64,000 bases of DNA. Source: Penicillus capitatus. Lineage: Eukaryota > Chlorophyta. How positions within the stretch are numbered: position 1 is the first letter of the stretch; every line of letters starts with the position of its first letter. This document shows, one piece after another, positions 22,381-34,437 of this stretch. Below the pieces are notes generated by a model. That model was given only the letters and a program-made list of their open reading frames with translations. It had not been told where the DNA came from and did not search any database. The stretch spans positions 558,001 through 622,000 of the forward strand of contig OZ287705.1 of NCBI GenBank assembly GCA_965649825.1. The letters run 5' to 3'. The translations under genes were made by a program, and so were the position numbers.

Positions 22381-22832
22381 CTGGCATTCATCAGGTTAGA
22401 CTGGACGATTGCTTTATTGTGGACTGACCTCAGCGTTTGGTCGACGATTCGCCACAGACGCATTAGGGTATGCGTGTATTTCCAGTGTCTGTAGAGGAAC
22501 CCAGACCGCAAACAACTATTAGCGCTTCCAGTTGCACTGACGCACTGTTGGGTGCTGTACTGCGCGGTCAGCGATCCTTTGACAGTGACCATTTGTACAT
22601 CGACAGCATCGAAGAATCTGCGTGGCAGAAAACGGCAGGCGACAAACAGAAGAAGGACTGGACGCGACTCGGACGTCCGCATTGCAAAGCGTGTCCGTTA
22701 CGGTACCACTACGCTCTGACGAATGGAGTCTCTCCATCCTCTTTGCAGAGCACTTGGTACTCTTGCCGTCTCAGAAGAAAGGTAACCGACTACGGAGGGC
22801 AGCTGCATGGGAAAGGATGGCGCAGAACCGCC

Positions 22833-22850
22833 GGAGGAATAAAGTCCGCC
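22833..22850 (+). promoter_or_regulatory. Conserved upstream block of ankyrin copy 1
   Basis: The sequence GGAATAAAGTCCGCC lies about 115 bp before the ankyrin start at 22951. It is conserved at similar positions before three other copies (29122, 45234 minus, 53891). A TATA-like or initiator role is inference; the opposite strand carries a short conserved frame, so coding constraint is an alternative. Confidence 0.35.
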
Positions 22851-22950
22851 CGTCACGGCGATTCTTCATTCGCGCGTTTCGGGTTCGACAAACACACAAA
22901 CTGTTTGTCGACGTTTACGAATAAGAGCAGGCCGTGTTATCGAAGAAAGC

Positions 22951-24933
22951 ATGAAGCTGGTTATCTTGAGCGTGTGGCTTTGCCTTCTGCTCCTTGCTCC
23001 GCTCCAGTCGAGTGGCAGCCGCGGTACCGTCGTCTACGCATTTGCGTCGACGGTGATGTTTTGCTGAGTCGCAGACTTCTATGACGACGACACGTCCGCC
23101 AACTCCGTCCCGTTGCAATTCTCGGTAAGGCTCCTGTTGTTTTGACCTCTCACTGAACGGCGGCTCCAATGGCCCTATCTGCAGAACATAGAAGACATAC
23201 ATGATGGAGGTAACAAGACATGCGTGTGCTGTTCCGCGAGATACCGACTGACTCGCACCGTAGGAATCTACTACGCCGGAGCCTCGGACCGAAAGCTTGC
23301 TCAAGTAAGTGAACTACAGTTATTGTGGCGGAAGTTAGCGTGGTGTGTTCGTGCAGACGGGTGAAGATTCTACAGCCCTTAAGGTAGAATAACGTGTCAG
23401 CAACACAGCACTTCAAATGGTTGTTGCTGTACAAGCACGACGTCGGCGAAGGAACAGACGACTGGGTTGTCGGTGATGACGGATGGACTCCACTTCACGA
23501 AGCAGCTAAAAACGGAGAAGCAGAACGCGTAAAGGTGTGCTTCTCCGTATTCAAATTCCCGTGTGGAGCAGTCTCAATCGTAGAGTCTGGTCGATCAAGG
23601 CAAAGATGTCGATGTGAAGGAAAACGTTAACGGTAGCACTCCACTACATCAGGCCGCACAATACGGACAGGTTGATGTCGCAAAGGTCCGTCGAGATAGT
23701 TCCTTGTGTGTCTTGGAAGGAGTGGCCGTTGACGCAGGTCCTCATCGACAGTAGTGCAAACATCGAGGCAACGGATAATTATAAGCAGACTCCGCTTCAT
23801 GTGGCAGCACGCTACGGACGGGTTGAAGTCGCAAAGGTCCGTCGAGATAGGTCCTTGTTGTCTCGTGAAGAGTGGACGTTGACGTAGGTTTTCATCGACA
23901 GAAATGCAGACGTTAAGGCGACTGATCAGTTTGGCCGAACTCCGCTTCATCTGGCAGCACGAAACGGACACGTTGATGTCGCCAATGTCCGTCGACGCAT
24001 TTCTTTGTTGTCTTGTGAAAAGTAAGCGTTGACGTAGGTCCTCATCGACAGAAATGCAGACGTTGAGGCGACTGATGACTTCGGCCGAAGTCCGCTTCAT
24101 CTGGCAGCACGAAACGGACACGTTGATGTCGCCAATGTTCGTCGACGCATTTCTTTGTTTTTTTTTTGTGAGGAGTGGCTGACGACGCAGGTCCTCCTCG
24201 ACAGAAATGCAAACGTTGATGCGTCCAGTAAGGCGAAAGAGACTCCGCTTTATGTGGCAGCACAGTGCGGACAGGTCGATTTCGTAAAGGTCCGTCGACA
24301 CAGTCGCTTGTTGTCTTGCGAGTAACAGCATCGATGCAGGTTCTCCTTGACAGAGGTGCAGACATCGAGGCAACTGATGGCATCAGCCGGACTCCGCTTC
24401 ATATGGCAGCAACTACCGGAAAGGTTAATGTTGTAAAGGTCTGTCGACGCAGTCAGTCGCTTATTGTCCTAAGAAGAGCGGCCGTGGATACAGGTTCTCC
24501 TTGACAGAAAAGCAGACATCAATGCGAAGGACAGTATCGAACAGACTCCGCTTCATCAGGCAGCACGAAACGGACAGGTCGATGTCGTTAAGGTCCGTCA
24601 ACGCAGTCTTTTCTCTTTTGTAACGAATGATTGGCCGTCGACGCAGGTCCTCATCGACAGAAAAGCGGACATCGATGCGAAGGACAACATGGAACAGACT
24701 CCGCTTCATTTGGCGGCAGCGAGCGGAGAGGATATAGTCGCAAAGGTACGTCGCAGTTTTTCTCAGATCCTAGGTGTAGTTGTCTTATGGCACAGGTACT
24801 GATTGATGGTGGTGCGTCCAAGACGATTAAGGACAAAGAAGGTCATACTCCGTATGACCTCATATGTACGAATAAGTATGCTACTTGTTCTGCGAGTGCC
24901 CGATCTAAGCTAGAGTTCTTGTTGTCTTTGTGA
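22951..24933 (+). pseudogene. Ankyrin-repeat secreted-type protein, copy 1, with premature TGA
   Basis: Exon 1 encodes a signal peptide (MKLVILSVWLCLLLLAP) followed by GSRGTVVYAF, as in the other copies. At 23065-23067 the frame reads TGA where the paralogues have the second Cys of a CC pair (TGC), so the protein is cut 38 residues in unless read through or skipped. Downstream the array remains open: about nine exons, each one ankyrin repeat of the DRxADxxAxDxxxxTPLHxAAxxG type, separated by introns starting GTCCGTCGA and ending near TGACGCAG or TGACGTAG. The terminal exon (GHTPYDLIC, SKLEFLLSL) matches copy 53-56 kb closely. Probably a recently inactivated gene, or one with an alternative start after the stop. 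Confidence 0.7.
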
Positions 24934-25082
24934 AGAGCGCACGATTCATGGCGTCTTTATCATACACATTCTGTTGTTTATCCTTGGTCTGTCATCTATG
25001 TGCCAGACATGTTCTAATGATCCAATTCGATGGTGCTGTACATAAAGCTCCATCGCAACTGGCAACTCTTCATGATGGTGTT
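24934..25082 (+). repeat. Conserved 3'-flank block of ankyrin genes (copy 1)
   Basis: The 150 bp after the stop shares blocks such as CTTGGTCTGTCATCTA, TGCCAGACATGTTCTA and GGTGCTGTACATAAAGC with the flanks at 30927, 40810, 55843 and, inverted and weaker, 42655-42781. It may be a shared 3' UTR carried along by duplication. Confidence 0.7.
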
Positions 25083-27700
25083 TAATAGCTAAAGGGTGTT
25101 GTCTGTGAAGCGAGGCTACGCGAATCTCGCATCAAATGTGCCAAACAATCGCAGGTTTGTTAAAAGCTGTCATAATTGGATGTAATAGTCTTTTTTATGT
25201 TAGCTTCTCTAAATGCGACAACGGTAAGTTATCCACCGATTAAGAGTCCGTTCACCTGCTAAGCTACTCCGTATCGCAAGACCGCCCCGGTCGTCGTCTG
25301 CTGCGTTAACTGGCAAGAGTCTCGCTATTTGCGCCGACATCTGAAGAATGTGGTCTTAATCGGCTCTGTCGTAGAGCACATTAATAGGGATGTTCAAAGA
25401 GATAATAAACAACGATCATCCATCGCGCCTTCAGGCGTCTTCGAACGTCTCCAGACGACTACTTTTCTAGGTTGACGATGCATCGTCCACTCAGCGCAAC
25501 ACACTGTCTGCACGCTTTGCTGCGCTTGTGTGCTGTCGACAGTGCCTTAGCGTGATCTACTTAATGAAGAAATCTGTGCATGACATAGAGATCTAACGAG
25601 TCCTATAAATTACTGAGATTCACACTATAGCATCTGCTGCTGGCATGCGATTCGCATAGCAAGGACAAACAAAGTCACCGTTACACGGTACAGTAGATGA
25701 TCTCCGATCTCCGCAGAAGGCGGAGTCGATAGAGGCATTCTGCGGCGTCGGTGACAGCCAGTGGTGAGCATTTAAGGGCGAGGGCACCGTACTCCCTCAT
25801 GGACACACCTGTTCGAGTCCGTCTGGCCACAAGGTAGACCCTTATGGTTCCTGCATTAAGAGATCCTTATCAGTATGCGTGCTTCCTCTCTTTAGCAAGT
25901 GATGCGTAATCGCTAAATAGCAACTCCGTTACGTGATACCGTGAATCTAAAGGCAGATGGTGTGTCACGAACTCGTCGATGATCCTTTGTTTGAAGACTG
26001 GCTGTTCAATTTAAGTCGTTGTTGCCTATGCTACACGAATTCACTTGTCAAAACTGGCCTGTCGATGAAGGAGACAAGAAATCTCACAGTTGACCTTAGC
26101 AACGTCGCTAAACTACAAGAGACGTGACAGCGTTGCGAATCGATCTGTACGACAAGAACGCCAGACCTAATGGATTCACACACGGCTTTCACTGTGCCGC
26201 AAGAGGTTTGCTTTGCGATTGCTGACTCTGTGAAAGATCGTCTGCTCACAGGAGACACTGCGAGAAATATCTCAAACGAGCACCGAAGACGTGCCGGATG
26301 CACTCTCTGTGTCGCACGACGCCAAATCTCACGCCTTACGGTCTCCGAGATTCACAGGAGGTGTCGTGTCATGCTGTTCCGCGTTCGCGATCTTCGAGAA
26401 GCTAAACGGTCGGACCATCAATCATTAAGAACGTCATTATCATGACGTTCTGTTCTCGTTGTTTCGTTTCCTTTCTCTGCCGACAGGAGTGTGCACGACT
26501 AGAATGCTATCTGCCTATCTTTTGTCCATCTGCTTCGTCCGCTTCTCTTCACACTGGCAAACGGCTTGTTCAGAAACGATTGTTGCTGGCCGAATGCTGT
26601 GCATCGAGTAACGGATTCGACAATAGAGATCGTGGACGCCTCGATTAACTTGCATGTATCCGACCTACGCTATCAAACCACGAGATAGGAGAATTGCTGT
26701 GAAGAAAACATAGAGATGTTATGTTGCGAACGTTGATGCGCATCCGTTGGTACTCTAAATGATGTGTCCTTCCATAAAGCTATCTCGTTCGTTGTTTGGA
26801 TTCCATTCCATAAAGACTGTCGTCGTGGAGAGCGATCGATTCTCAAGTATTAAACCATTGTGAGGTCTGTCCTGCTGCTGAAGGTTATGTTTGCGATGCG
26901 ACAGAAGTGACGTACGTGCTTGGTCTGCGCTTGCTGCGTATTCCGGCCAACGAGTCGAAAACTGTTCAAGTTTTCTTCGATCTGTGTACGTCTATGCGCT
27001 ATTCTTACCTTTATCGTTGGCACGTCGACACCATTGCTGACACCAATCCGTGTAAACCTCCTTGCTTAATCTCAAGAAATCTTAAAAGCGGTCGCGCTGT
27101 ATACGATGGATGGTTCCGTGTACGAGCGGAACTGCGGTGTTGTTTGTTTGTGTACCCTCTTTCTTTACCTTGACCGTCTGCAAGAAGGCACCTCTTCGTC
27201 GCAGGCACGGACGCACTGTACATTCCGTTGTAAGCGAGAACAATATCCTATGCGACGTGACGGGGGTGTTGACCGATGTCATGCTGTCAACGTCACGTCG
27301 ACTAATCTACGGCATTCAAAATCTGTTCAGAAATGCTGCAAGTCCAACGGGATGGAGAGCGTATTCAGATGGAGGCTTCTCTATTGCTGTTTGCTGTATG
27401 GCTAAGGCAATTGGTGTTCTTACCTTATGTACATACGAATGACGCGATATGAAATCAGACCCGTTTTGTAATTCGACATTCAAGGCCATACATACGCCTG
27501 TAGCCCGACACCATTTCCTGTCGTGCGTCGTAATTTCCTCTGCGATGTATGCTTGCAACTGACGCACTTGGGTGTTCTGTTTTGAACGAAGACAAAAAGA
27601 TAAAGCGTCTGTTGGCGGACACACGCAAAAGAGATTCTCCCGATGCTGATTTGACGGAGACATAGGAAGGGAGACATTTCTAGGAAGGCTACGACAAACG
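25083..27700. other. Long stretch without recognised genes
   Basis: Only frames under about 110 codons are present and none shows a family motif. A degenerate tRNA-like box-B sequence near 25815 does not fold. Frames at 26907-27173 and 27110-27442 (plus) are open and contain Cys and hydrophobic stretches that could be remnants of secreted-protein exons, but evidence is too weak to call a gene. Confidence 0.35.
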
Positions 27701-27712
27701 CTGCAGTCTGTG

Positions 27713-27835
27713 AACGCTGGCGATCGTTCCGAATCCATCACTGGAGGGTTGAGGTACACGACCGTCGAAGAGGTGGCCGTGAACGACATACTCTCGCCTA
27801 CGGCATCGGCATCTCAGACACGCTGACGATTTCGT
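27713..27835 (+). pseudogene. Decayed fragment of the beta-helix membrane protein gene
   Basis: Translation gives SESITGGLRYTTVEEVAV and then, after a frameshift, AYGIGISDTLTI. This is the segment just before the Cys-rich block of the left beta-helix protein (SESITGGLRYTTVEGVAV, FAYGIGISDTLTI). Nucleotide similarity is high across about 110 bp, including GAATCCATCAC and GCCTACGGCATCGGCATCTC. No other part of the gene is recognisable nearby, so this is an isolated relic, closer to the left paralogue than to the right one. Confidence 0.8.
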
Positions 27836-27953
27836 TTCTGTGCGTTTCTTGAGCAAAGCAGTCGAATTCTGCCAGGTCGAGTGGATGCTGTCTTGCATTC
27901 TCCTCGAGGGGTTCTCGGTTTCGGGGAATTGGCAATGCGAAGCCTGCCGTCGT

Positions 27954-28226
27954 CTACGGATCGCTTCGCCGGAACTCTCCTGCCATCCCCGTAGCCAAAC
28001 ATCCAAAGTGCACAAACACACAACTGCCGTATTCGACGCTTGCTACGGCATCCTCTACGGCGCGACGAAGGAATGTCTCTGACAAGATAGCCAAAACAGA
28101 TAGATGTGCGAAGACTCCGGTTGCAGACGTATCTCTGGACAGTGACGGAAGAGAAGCAGGCGTCCATCCGTGCACGTCACGGACGCCGTTATGAAAAGAC
28201 TGAAGGAGGAATTGGAAATCGCCCAA
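27954..28226 (-). pseudogene. Decayed single-pass membrane-protein-like frame, copy A
   Basis: A minus-strand frame of 90 codons contains a hydrophobic stretch (FAHLSVLAILSETF) followed by VEDAVASVEYG, VFVHFG and FRRSDP. The same elements occur in a minus-strand frame at 52525-52737 (VDDAVAIVEYG, MFVHFG, LRRSDP). Copy A ends at a stop where copy B continues for 45 residues. Similarity to each other suggests a formerly coding gene; no known family recognised. Confidence 0.4.
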
Positions 28227-29121
28227 CCTCTTGTCTTCTCACAGACAAGAATGGCTGTCAAAACAAACGATCATGAATCACTCACCTTCCATGAAGTTTG
28301 CCGTTGTGCGTCGGGTCTGTTTGAACGATCAATGAGATCACTGTTAGGAACGATGTCTCCGGTTCAGTGAGCATTCATTAGTTGGGACCATCACCCTGTA
28401 AAGGGCAACCCGAATCCACCGAACTCGCCAATGTTGCTGTGGTAGTGTCAGACAGTCGCGTTAGGTGATGGAGGACATCCTCCTCTAAGACAGGGACCGT
28501 TCTGTCGTTACCGATGGTGGCATACGACTTGGTTCGATGCTGGATCTCACGTGGGAGGCGGACCACATTCTCGGCACTTGATCAGAGATGACGCCTGTCC
28601 ACAAAGCAGTAGAGCGACAGTTTCGGCGTTGTAGTCCATGACAATGCGCCTGTCTCCTCGCGAGAGCACACGTTTGCTGTTATGTAATGGAGCGTTCAGC
28701 ACGGAGCAAGGTTGGCCGTGTGAAACAGCAGCCTGCATGCTGCCATGATCTTGTTCCAATCCAAGAGACCGTCTGTCAGAACGCCTTCTCAGTCCCTCAG
28801 CACTTAATGTTGTGCTTCAACATTCACAGTGAATTCGCAGTTGCGCTGCGCTGTCAGCGACCCTTTGGAGAGACCCTTCGTACATCCGCGTCATCGAAGC
28901 GTCTGCGTGGCACAAAACAACCTACGACGGGTAGAAGAACGACTGGACGGGACTCGCGCATCCTGCATGACGAAGCGTGCCCGTCACGGCACAACTACGC
29001 TCTGACGGATGGAGTCTCTCCATGCTCTTTGCCGAGCGTTTGTCGCTCGTAGCACCTCGAAACGGGAACAGCCCACCACGGAAGGCAGCTGCATGGAAAA
29101 TGACTGCGCGGAACCGTCGAA

Positions 29122-29136
29122 GGAATAAAGTCCGCC
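29122..29136 (+). promoter_or_regulatory. Conserved upstream block of ankyrin copy 2
   Basis: GGAATAAAGTCCGCC, 88 bp before the ATG at 29210; the same element as before three other copies. Function inferred from conservation only. Confidence 0.35.
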
Positions 29137-29209
29137 CACCACAGCAATTCTTCATTCGAGAGCTGCGCGTTTGAAAAACACAGGAATTGTCTGCGCTGAC
29201 GAAGAAAGC

Positions 29210-30926
29210 ATGAAGCTGGTTGCCTTCAGCTTGTGGCTCTGCCTTCTGCTCCTTGGTCCGCGCCCGTCAACAAGCAGCCGCGGTACCGTCGTCCATGCAT
29301 CTGTGTCGACGGTGATGCCTTGCTGCGCCGCAGACTTCCCTCACGACGACGCGTCCGTCGACTCCTTCCCGTTAAGATTCTCGGTAAGGCTCCTGTTGCT
29401 CTGCGATTTTACTAAATGGCGGCTCCGATGGGCCGCCTACAGAACATTGACGGAACGCGCCACGGAGGTAACGAGACACGTGTTTGCTGTTGCGCGCATG
29501 CTCGGTCGTCGTGCTTCGTAGGAATCGACAACTCCGAAGCCTCGGACCAGAAGTTCAAACAAGTAAACAAACGACGTACACTAACCCGCAGCGGAAACTG
29601 GCGTCATGGTTTTGTGCAGAGCGGCGAAGTTACTCGGAAGCCTTACCAGGTAGAGTGCTGCGTCAACAACGCGACGCGACGAAACGCTGTTACTGTGTAA
29701 GAGCGCACATGATCAAGGAAAAGCCAATTGGACTGTCGTTATTAACGGATGGCTTTCAGTGGACGACGGAGGGACTCCCCTTCATGAGGCAGCTAGGAGT
29801 GGGGATGTACAACACGTGAAGGTGTGGATAACTCTACTCGAATTCTTAAGTTGGACATCTCCGAACGCAGGATCTTCTTGTCCAAGGCGCGGATATCAAG
29901 GCCAAGGACAAAGGTGGACGGACTCCGCTTCACGCAGCTGCAGAGTTTGGAGATGTCGAAATCATAAAGGTCAACCCTTGCAACTTTTCCCTTCTCGCCG
30001 GAATAACGACTGTCGGCGTAGATCCTCCTTAAGGAAGGCGCAGACATTGAGGCGAAGGATAATGCGGGATGGACTCCGCTTTATATTGCAGCACTGTACG
30101 AAAGCGTCGAATCTCTAAAGGTCTGCGGTCTGCTAACGCAGTCCCTTGCCGTCCCGTGACGAACAGTCATCGGTGCAGATTCTCCTTCAAGAAGGCGCAG
30201 ACGTTGAGGCGAAGGATAAGGAAGAAAGGACTCCGCTTCATTGGGTAGCACTGTACGGAAACATCGAACCAGCAAAAGTTCTTAGATGCAGCATTCGCTT
30301 TCTCACGAGAGTAATGACCGTCGGCGTAGCTTCTCATTCAAGGAGGCGCCGATACGGAGGCGAAGGATATATTCGGATGGACCCCGCTTCATATTGCAGC
30401 GCTGTTCGAAATGGTCGAATCTCTAAAGGTCTGCTAACGCAGTCCTTTACCGTCCCGTGACGAACAGTCACCGGAGTAGATTCTCCTTCAAGAAGGTGCA
30501 GATATTGAGGCGAAGGATGTTGCTGGAATGACGCCGCTTCATGTGGCAGTAGAGGTCGGCAAAACGGGCATCGCAAAGGTCCGTCGTTGCAACATTCGCC
30601 GTCTCGCGAGAATATCGACCATCTGCGTAGATCCTCCTCAAAGAAGGCGCAGAGGTCGATGCGACGGACAATTGGCGACAGACTCCACTTCATCATGCAG
30701 CAAGGAAAGGATTTCTTGAAATCGCAACTGTACGCCGCAGATTTTCTCTGATCCTGGATGTCGTTGTCCTATGCCACAGGTACTGCTTGGTGGCGGCGCA
30801 TCTAAGTCGGTTAAGAACATAGACGGTCATACTCCTTACGACATCATATGTTTTACGAGATCTTGTTCTGACAGTACTCGCTCCGAACTCGAGTCCTTGT
30901 TGTCTCCCTCTACGAAGGGTGCATGA
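29210..30926 (+). CDS. Secreted-type ankyrin-repeat protein, copy 2
   Basis: The ATG at 29210 opens a signal peptide (MKLVAFSLWLCLLLLGP). A small N-terminal domain is spread over two or three exons: MPCCAADF in exon 1, RVCCCAH in exon 2, VECCVNN in exon 3, so it is rich in paired cysteines. Then come about eight exons each encoding one ankyrin repeat (QEGADVEAKDKEERTPLHW, KEGADIEAKDNAGWTPLY and similar), separated by introns of about 50-60 nt. The last exon reads GHTPYDIIC and ends with a short charged tail. The join between exon 3 and the first ankyrin exon near 29690-29720 is unclear. No transmembrane segment after the signal peptide; an extracellular or luminal ankyrin array is implied. 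Confidence 0.62.
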
Positions 30927-32288
30927 TTTATGGCGCTTCTGTCATGCACATCCTGTCGTTTTTGTCCTTGGTCTGTCATCTAGATGCCAGATATGATCTA
31001 GTGCTTTATGTCGATGGTGCTTTACCTAAAGCTCCATCTCAACGTGCAACTCTGAAAGAAGGTGTTTAATGATTGAAGTGCTTTGAGCGAACGAAGCATC
31101 CTTACGCGAATCTCGCGTTAAGTACGGAAAACTGCTCCTGGCTTGCCAGATTACTCTTGTGATTGTGTGTACGGCAGCGTTTCCGCTGGCTTTTCTGGAC
31201 GCGGTGCGTCTGAAGCAGACGTCCCTTGGCGCTCACGTCTGGACTCTTTGCATCCGATTAGTCCTTTGCATCTAGGAAGACTGCAGATCGATCAACGATG
31301 ACAGGTGACATTCTCAGACGCCTAATGTTCTTACTGGTCTGCGAGTCGAAGGTGGTGACGTCAGGGTGGCGAACGCGTTTACGGAGTCGCCGTTTTGTGT
31401 GACGGCGGAAAAGGACAGAAGGGACTCGCAGCCGCCTTTGTTTACAACAGCATCGACGCGAAGCGCCTATCTATCACCTAGGTCGAACAAAACGCACATT
31501 TGCCTGTCGACGATCCGCTGGTTTGTGGTCTTATCGTTGTGCAAGAGAGAGATGCCTTGGATCTCCATGCTGCTGGTGACACGGGTCGGCTCACCTCATT
31601 CCAGATAGTCTGGCTGCTTTTCGCCAAAACGGCGATCTGCGTGACGATAGTGGTGTGCTCTGTCTTCCCGTCATCACGCCTGCGGACGCGTACCTTCTGT
31701 GTATCAATTTCGCTGTAGCTGCTGGAAGGATTCGTTCAGTGAACGCTGGTTTATCCGATGTCTCTTCTGTACGGTGTCTCTTGCTGTGAGCGAGGGATCA
31801 AGACAATAGAGATGTAATGGAAGCAGTTCTTTGTGGATTTCTATCGTCTCTCGAAGAGCGATGCGTTTGTTCAGCCATTTCGGTTTCTCTGTCTGAACAG
31901 CAATACACACCGTACGACAATGTTAAACGGGTCACATCGTAGCCGACTGTCGTGCACACGTTGTCCTTGTCACTGACAGCGACAGCTGCTGGAACTTCTA
32001 AAATGGCCAAACGACGGTCTCTCTGGATCCACAGCTGTCGGACACAGCTTGTGACTACCGCTTTACTAGTAAGTCCATAAGAAATCGCACAATGGTAGAC
32101 ATACCTGCGATATCCAATTCGACGAAGTTGCCCTCTCGAAGACACGACCACTTCGAGTGGCGCGATATCGTCGTGGGGTCGAATAGAAAGTGAGGCGATT
32201 AAATCCTGCTCTTTTCCACATTACTCAGGAGTCCAAACATTCGTATCCACTTCGACCCGGATGCGCACAACGCCATTTCCCGGTGCCA
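30927..32288. other. Ankyrin 3' flank followed by unassigned sequence
   Basis: 30927-31070 is the conserved ankyrin 3'-flank block. Beyond it only short frames occur; one at 31500-31718 (plus) includes a hydrophobic stretch (VWLLFAKTAICVTIVVC) but shows no family motif. Confidence 0.4.
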
Positions 32289-33529
32289 TCAGATCTTGGA
32301 CCGTATTGGATAAAACGGATGGTTGGTCGTGTCAAAGCTCAGCGATGGACCGTTGGTTGTGTCAATGCTCATCGATGGTCCGTGAATGACGCAGCACGCC
32401 GTGACTGTCAGAAGAACGGTGATCAGAACAACGAAACCAATAGAACCGATGATCAGTGCCATGCGCCACCATGGGCGGTGCTTGCCATCGTCGTTACTGC
32501 GATCCTCTTCAGAATTCGACGTGGAGTCGGCCACAGATCTCTCGTTTCCGGAATCCTCCTCGTCCACAAAGAGATACACGAGGTCGTATGGGATGCTCCC
32601 CGACCTGTCATTTACATTCTCGGACGCGCCGTGATCGAGCAGAATCTGCCAATGCATCTCGCGTCCCTTGACTGTAAAGCAGACTGAACGCCTCACCTGA
32701 ATAACCTCCACGCATCCTGCGGCGGCTGCAAGGTGCAGTGGCGTCATGCCCTTGTCGTTTTTCGCTTCGACGTTGGCTCCTTTGTCGAGCAGAATCTGCC
32801 AATGCATCTCGCGTCCCTTGACTGTAAAACAATCTGAGCGCCTTACCTGAATAACCTCCACGCATCCTGTGGCGGCTGCAAGGTGCAACGGAGTCATGCC
32901 CTGCTCGTCTTTCGCTTCGATGTTCGCTCCTTCGTCGAGCAGAACCTGCAACCGCGGTGACAAGCGACAGCGATCACACATCGGCGTTTGCTTTCACGGT
33001 CTGCGCTCTCGCTTCGACAGTCGCCGCGCTTCCTTCTGAGGGAATCGACACTGCGCAGTGGAGTGCTGTGAAACCGTTCTCTTCTGTCTCGTCGATGTCC
33101 GCGCCCCGATCGAGAAGACGCTGCGCAGAAGAGCATCGCCAGCGAACCTTCTCCCGTATGTTACTTAACGCACCTTCACGCGGTCTGCTCTTCCCAGTGC
33201 GGCTGCCACATGAAGTGGTTTCGTTGCGAAGACCGAAGCCTTACGGTAGTCAGAGTTGTGCTCGAGCTGCAACTGCGTCGGCAGCCTCTGTCGACGCGCT
33301 CGGTCTACGGTTGTTTGTTTCACCTGTTCAGCGTTGTCGTCGTTTCTCTTGGCGGCTGCGATGTGCAAGCGACTGTCCCCAGCGTTCCCTTCCGCTGACA
33401 GCTGGGCACCTTCGCGCAACGACAAGCTCGACTGAGGGACGACATGGTTTAACCGACACGACCATGACTGCCGAGTGTCGAGCGTGGAAGAAGGAAACAG
33501 AGCCAAGCGCAAAGAACAGCGCGTTTCAT
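32289..33529 (-). CDS. Ankyrin-repeat single-pass membrane protein
   Basis: Minus strand. The ATG at 33529 begins a signal peptide (MKRAVLCAWLCFLLP), related to the gene at 48657. Exons then encode a linker, degenerate repeats and three clear ankyrin repeats (DEGANIEAKDEQGMTPLHL, DKGANVEAKNDKGMTPLHL, DHGASENVNDRSGSIPYDL). A 40-residue acidic/Ser segment follows, then a transmembrane helix (IIGSIGFVVLITVLLTVTACC) and a Ser/Thr-rich tail ending at 32289. The two middle repeat exons sit in 150-bp units (99-nt exon plus 51-nt intron) that are nearly identical, including the intron, so one is a recent duplicate. Linking exon 1 to the next exon needs either a 26-nt intron near 33470 or a frameshift, so the gene may be damaged there. 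Confidence 0.62.
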
Positions 33530-33856
33530 GTTTCCGCGAGTGCAGACGCCAGAGACACCGCAAGGGCCAAACTCCGTTTCACTGGTTCGATTGCGAAGTT
33601 CAAATGAAAACCGAGACTCCGTTGCGAGATTGAAATTGCGGGCTGTCCGAGATGTCGTGCAGATGTACGGACAACAACAGGCGATCCTTCGCCACATTCG
33701 AGGAGAGTGTTCCCGAGAGGAAACCTCGGGCGTCCGTTTCTCGTACGGCCAGAGCGCTGAAAAGAGAGCAGACAGCGACCCGTGCTGCATGAAGCTCCGT
33801 CCAGCCGCGAGTACTTCTTTTCGCAGTGGGGCGACCTTTCGCGTTCCGACAGTGAC

Positions 33857-34437
33857 ATGGGCATCATTCACCTACACGCGAGAGGTGACCTTGTCTTCGG
33901 AGCCAGTGCGCTCAGCTGCTGCTAAAGAGAACTGTCCGTCGTCGTCGAGACGAAACGGTCGTCTCTGCGAGACGGAGACCACATCGAATGGTCTATCCAA
34001 ATGGACCACTCGGCGGCTCAGTTCGAAGCCGTTACCTTTGCCCGAGAGCTCATCGAGGCCGAACGTTTCCAACGCAACGTCGACGCTACGGACGCCAACG
34101 GCGACACGCCTTTGCATACGACAAGCCGCTTCTGCCAATCGCCCATGAACGCCGTATGTCTATTCCGTACATCAACATCTGTAGACTGCCGCGGGGTGCT
34201 GTTTTGCAGCTCTTCCTGAATTCTGTTGCCGATACGACGATCGAAAACGACGATAGCTTGACGCCCCTGTGCTTGGGTGCAAAGACAGACGATCCCAATT
34301 GCGGAGGCTTCGTCAATCAGTACATCGATATTGGCGGCGTCGACATCAGCGATCGATGCAATGGTCTTCTGCCCAAAGAATTGGCCGATCAGTTCGGAAA
34401 CGAAAACGTCGAGGATGTGCGTCCACTTCCCTCTTGA
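33857..34437 (+). CDS. Ankyrin-related protein, three exons, divergent from the preceding gene
   Basis: The frame starts DMGIIHLHAR, splices over a short intron to ELSVVVETKRSSLRDGD, then carries one ankyrin-like repeat (DATDANGDTPLHTTSRF). A GT-AG intron at about 34157-34207 leads to a last exon with NDDSLTPLCLGAK and an acidic end; the stop is at 34435-34437. Similarity to the minus strand of 38640-38950 covers the first part and the sequence upstream of it, so the true 5' end may lie near 33600. It is head-to-head with the membrane ankyrin gene at 33529. The related segment at 38.6-38.9 kb is likewise head-to-head with another ankyrin gene. Confidence 0.5.

Larger units (their letters stand above)
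27838..31100 (+). repeat. Segmental duplication, first copy (partner about 52530-56070)
   Basis: This 3.3-kb block and 52530-56070 run in the same order and orientation: a decayed minus-strand frame, a conserved upstream block, the ankyrin gene and its 3' flank. Similarity is interrupted by indels and differs along its length; the upstream part around 28700-29200 versus 53480-53990 is especially close. Confidence 0.75.

Noticed and set aside
25770-25840. tRNA-like stretch containing GTTCGAGTCC (box-B-like) and a GAGGG/CCCTC pair
   Set aside because: The acceptor and T-stems do not pair properly and the anticodon loop has nine bases, so it is at most a decayed tRNA-derived sequence.
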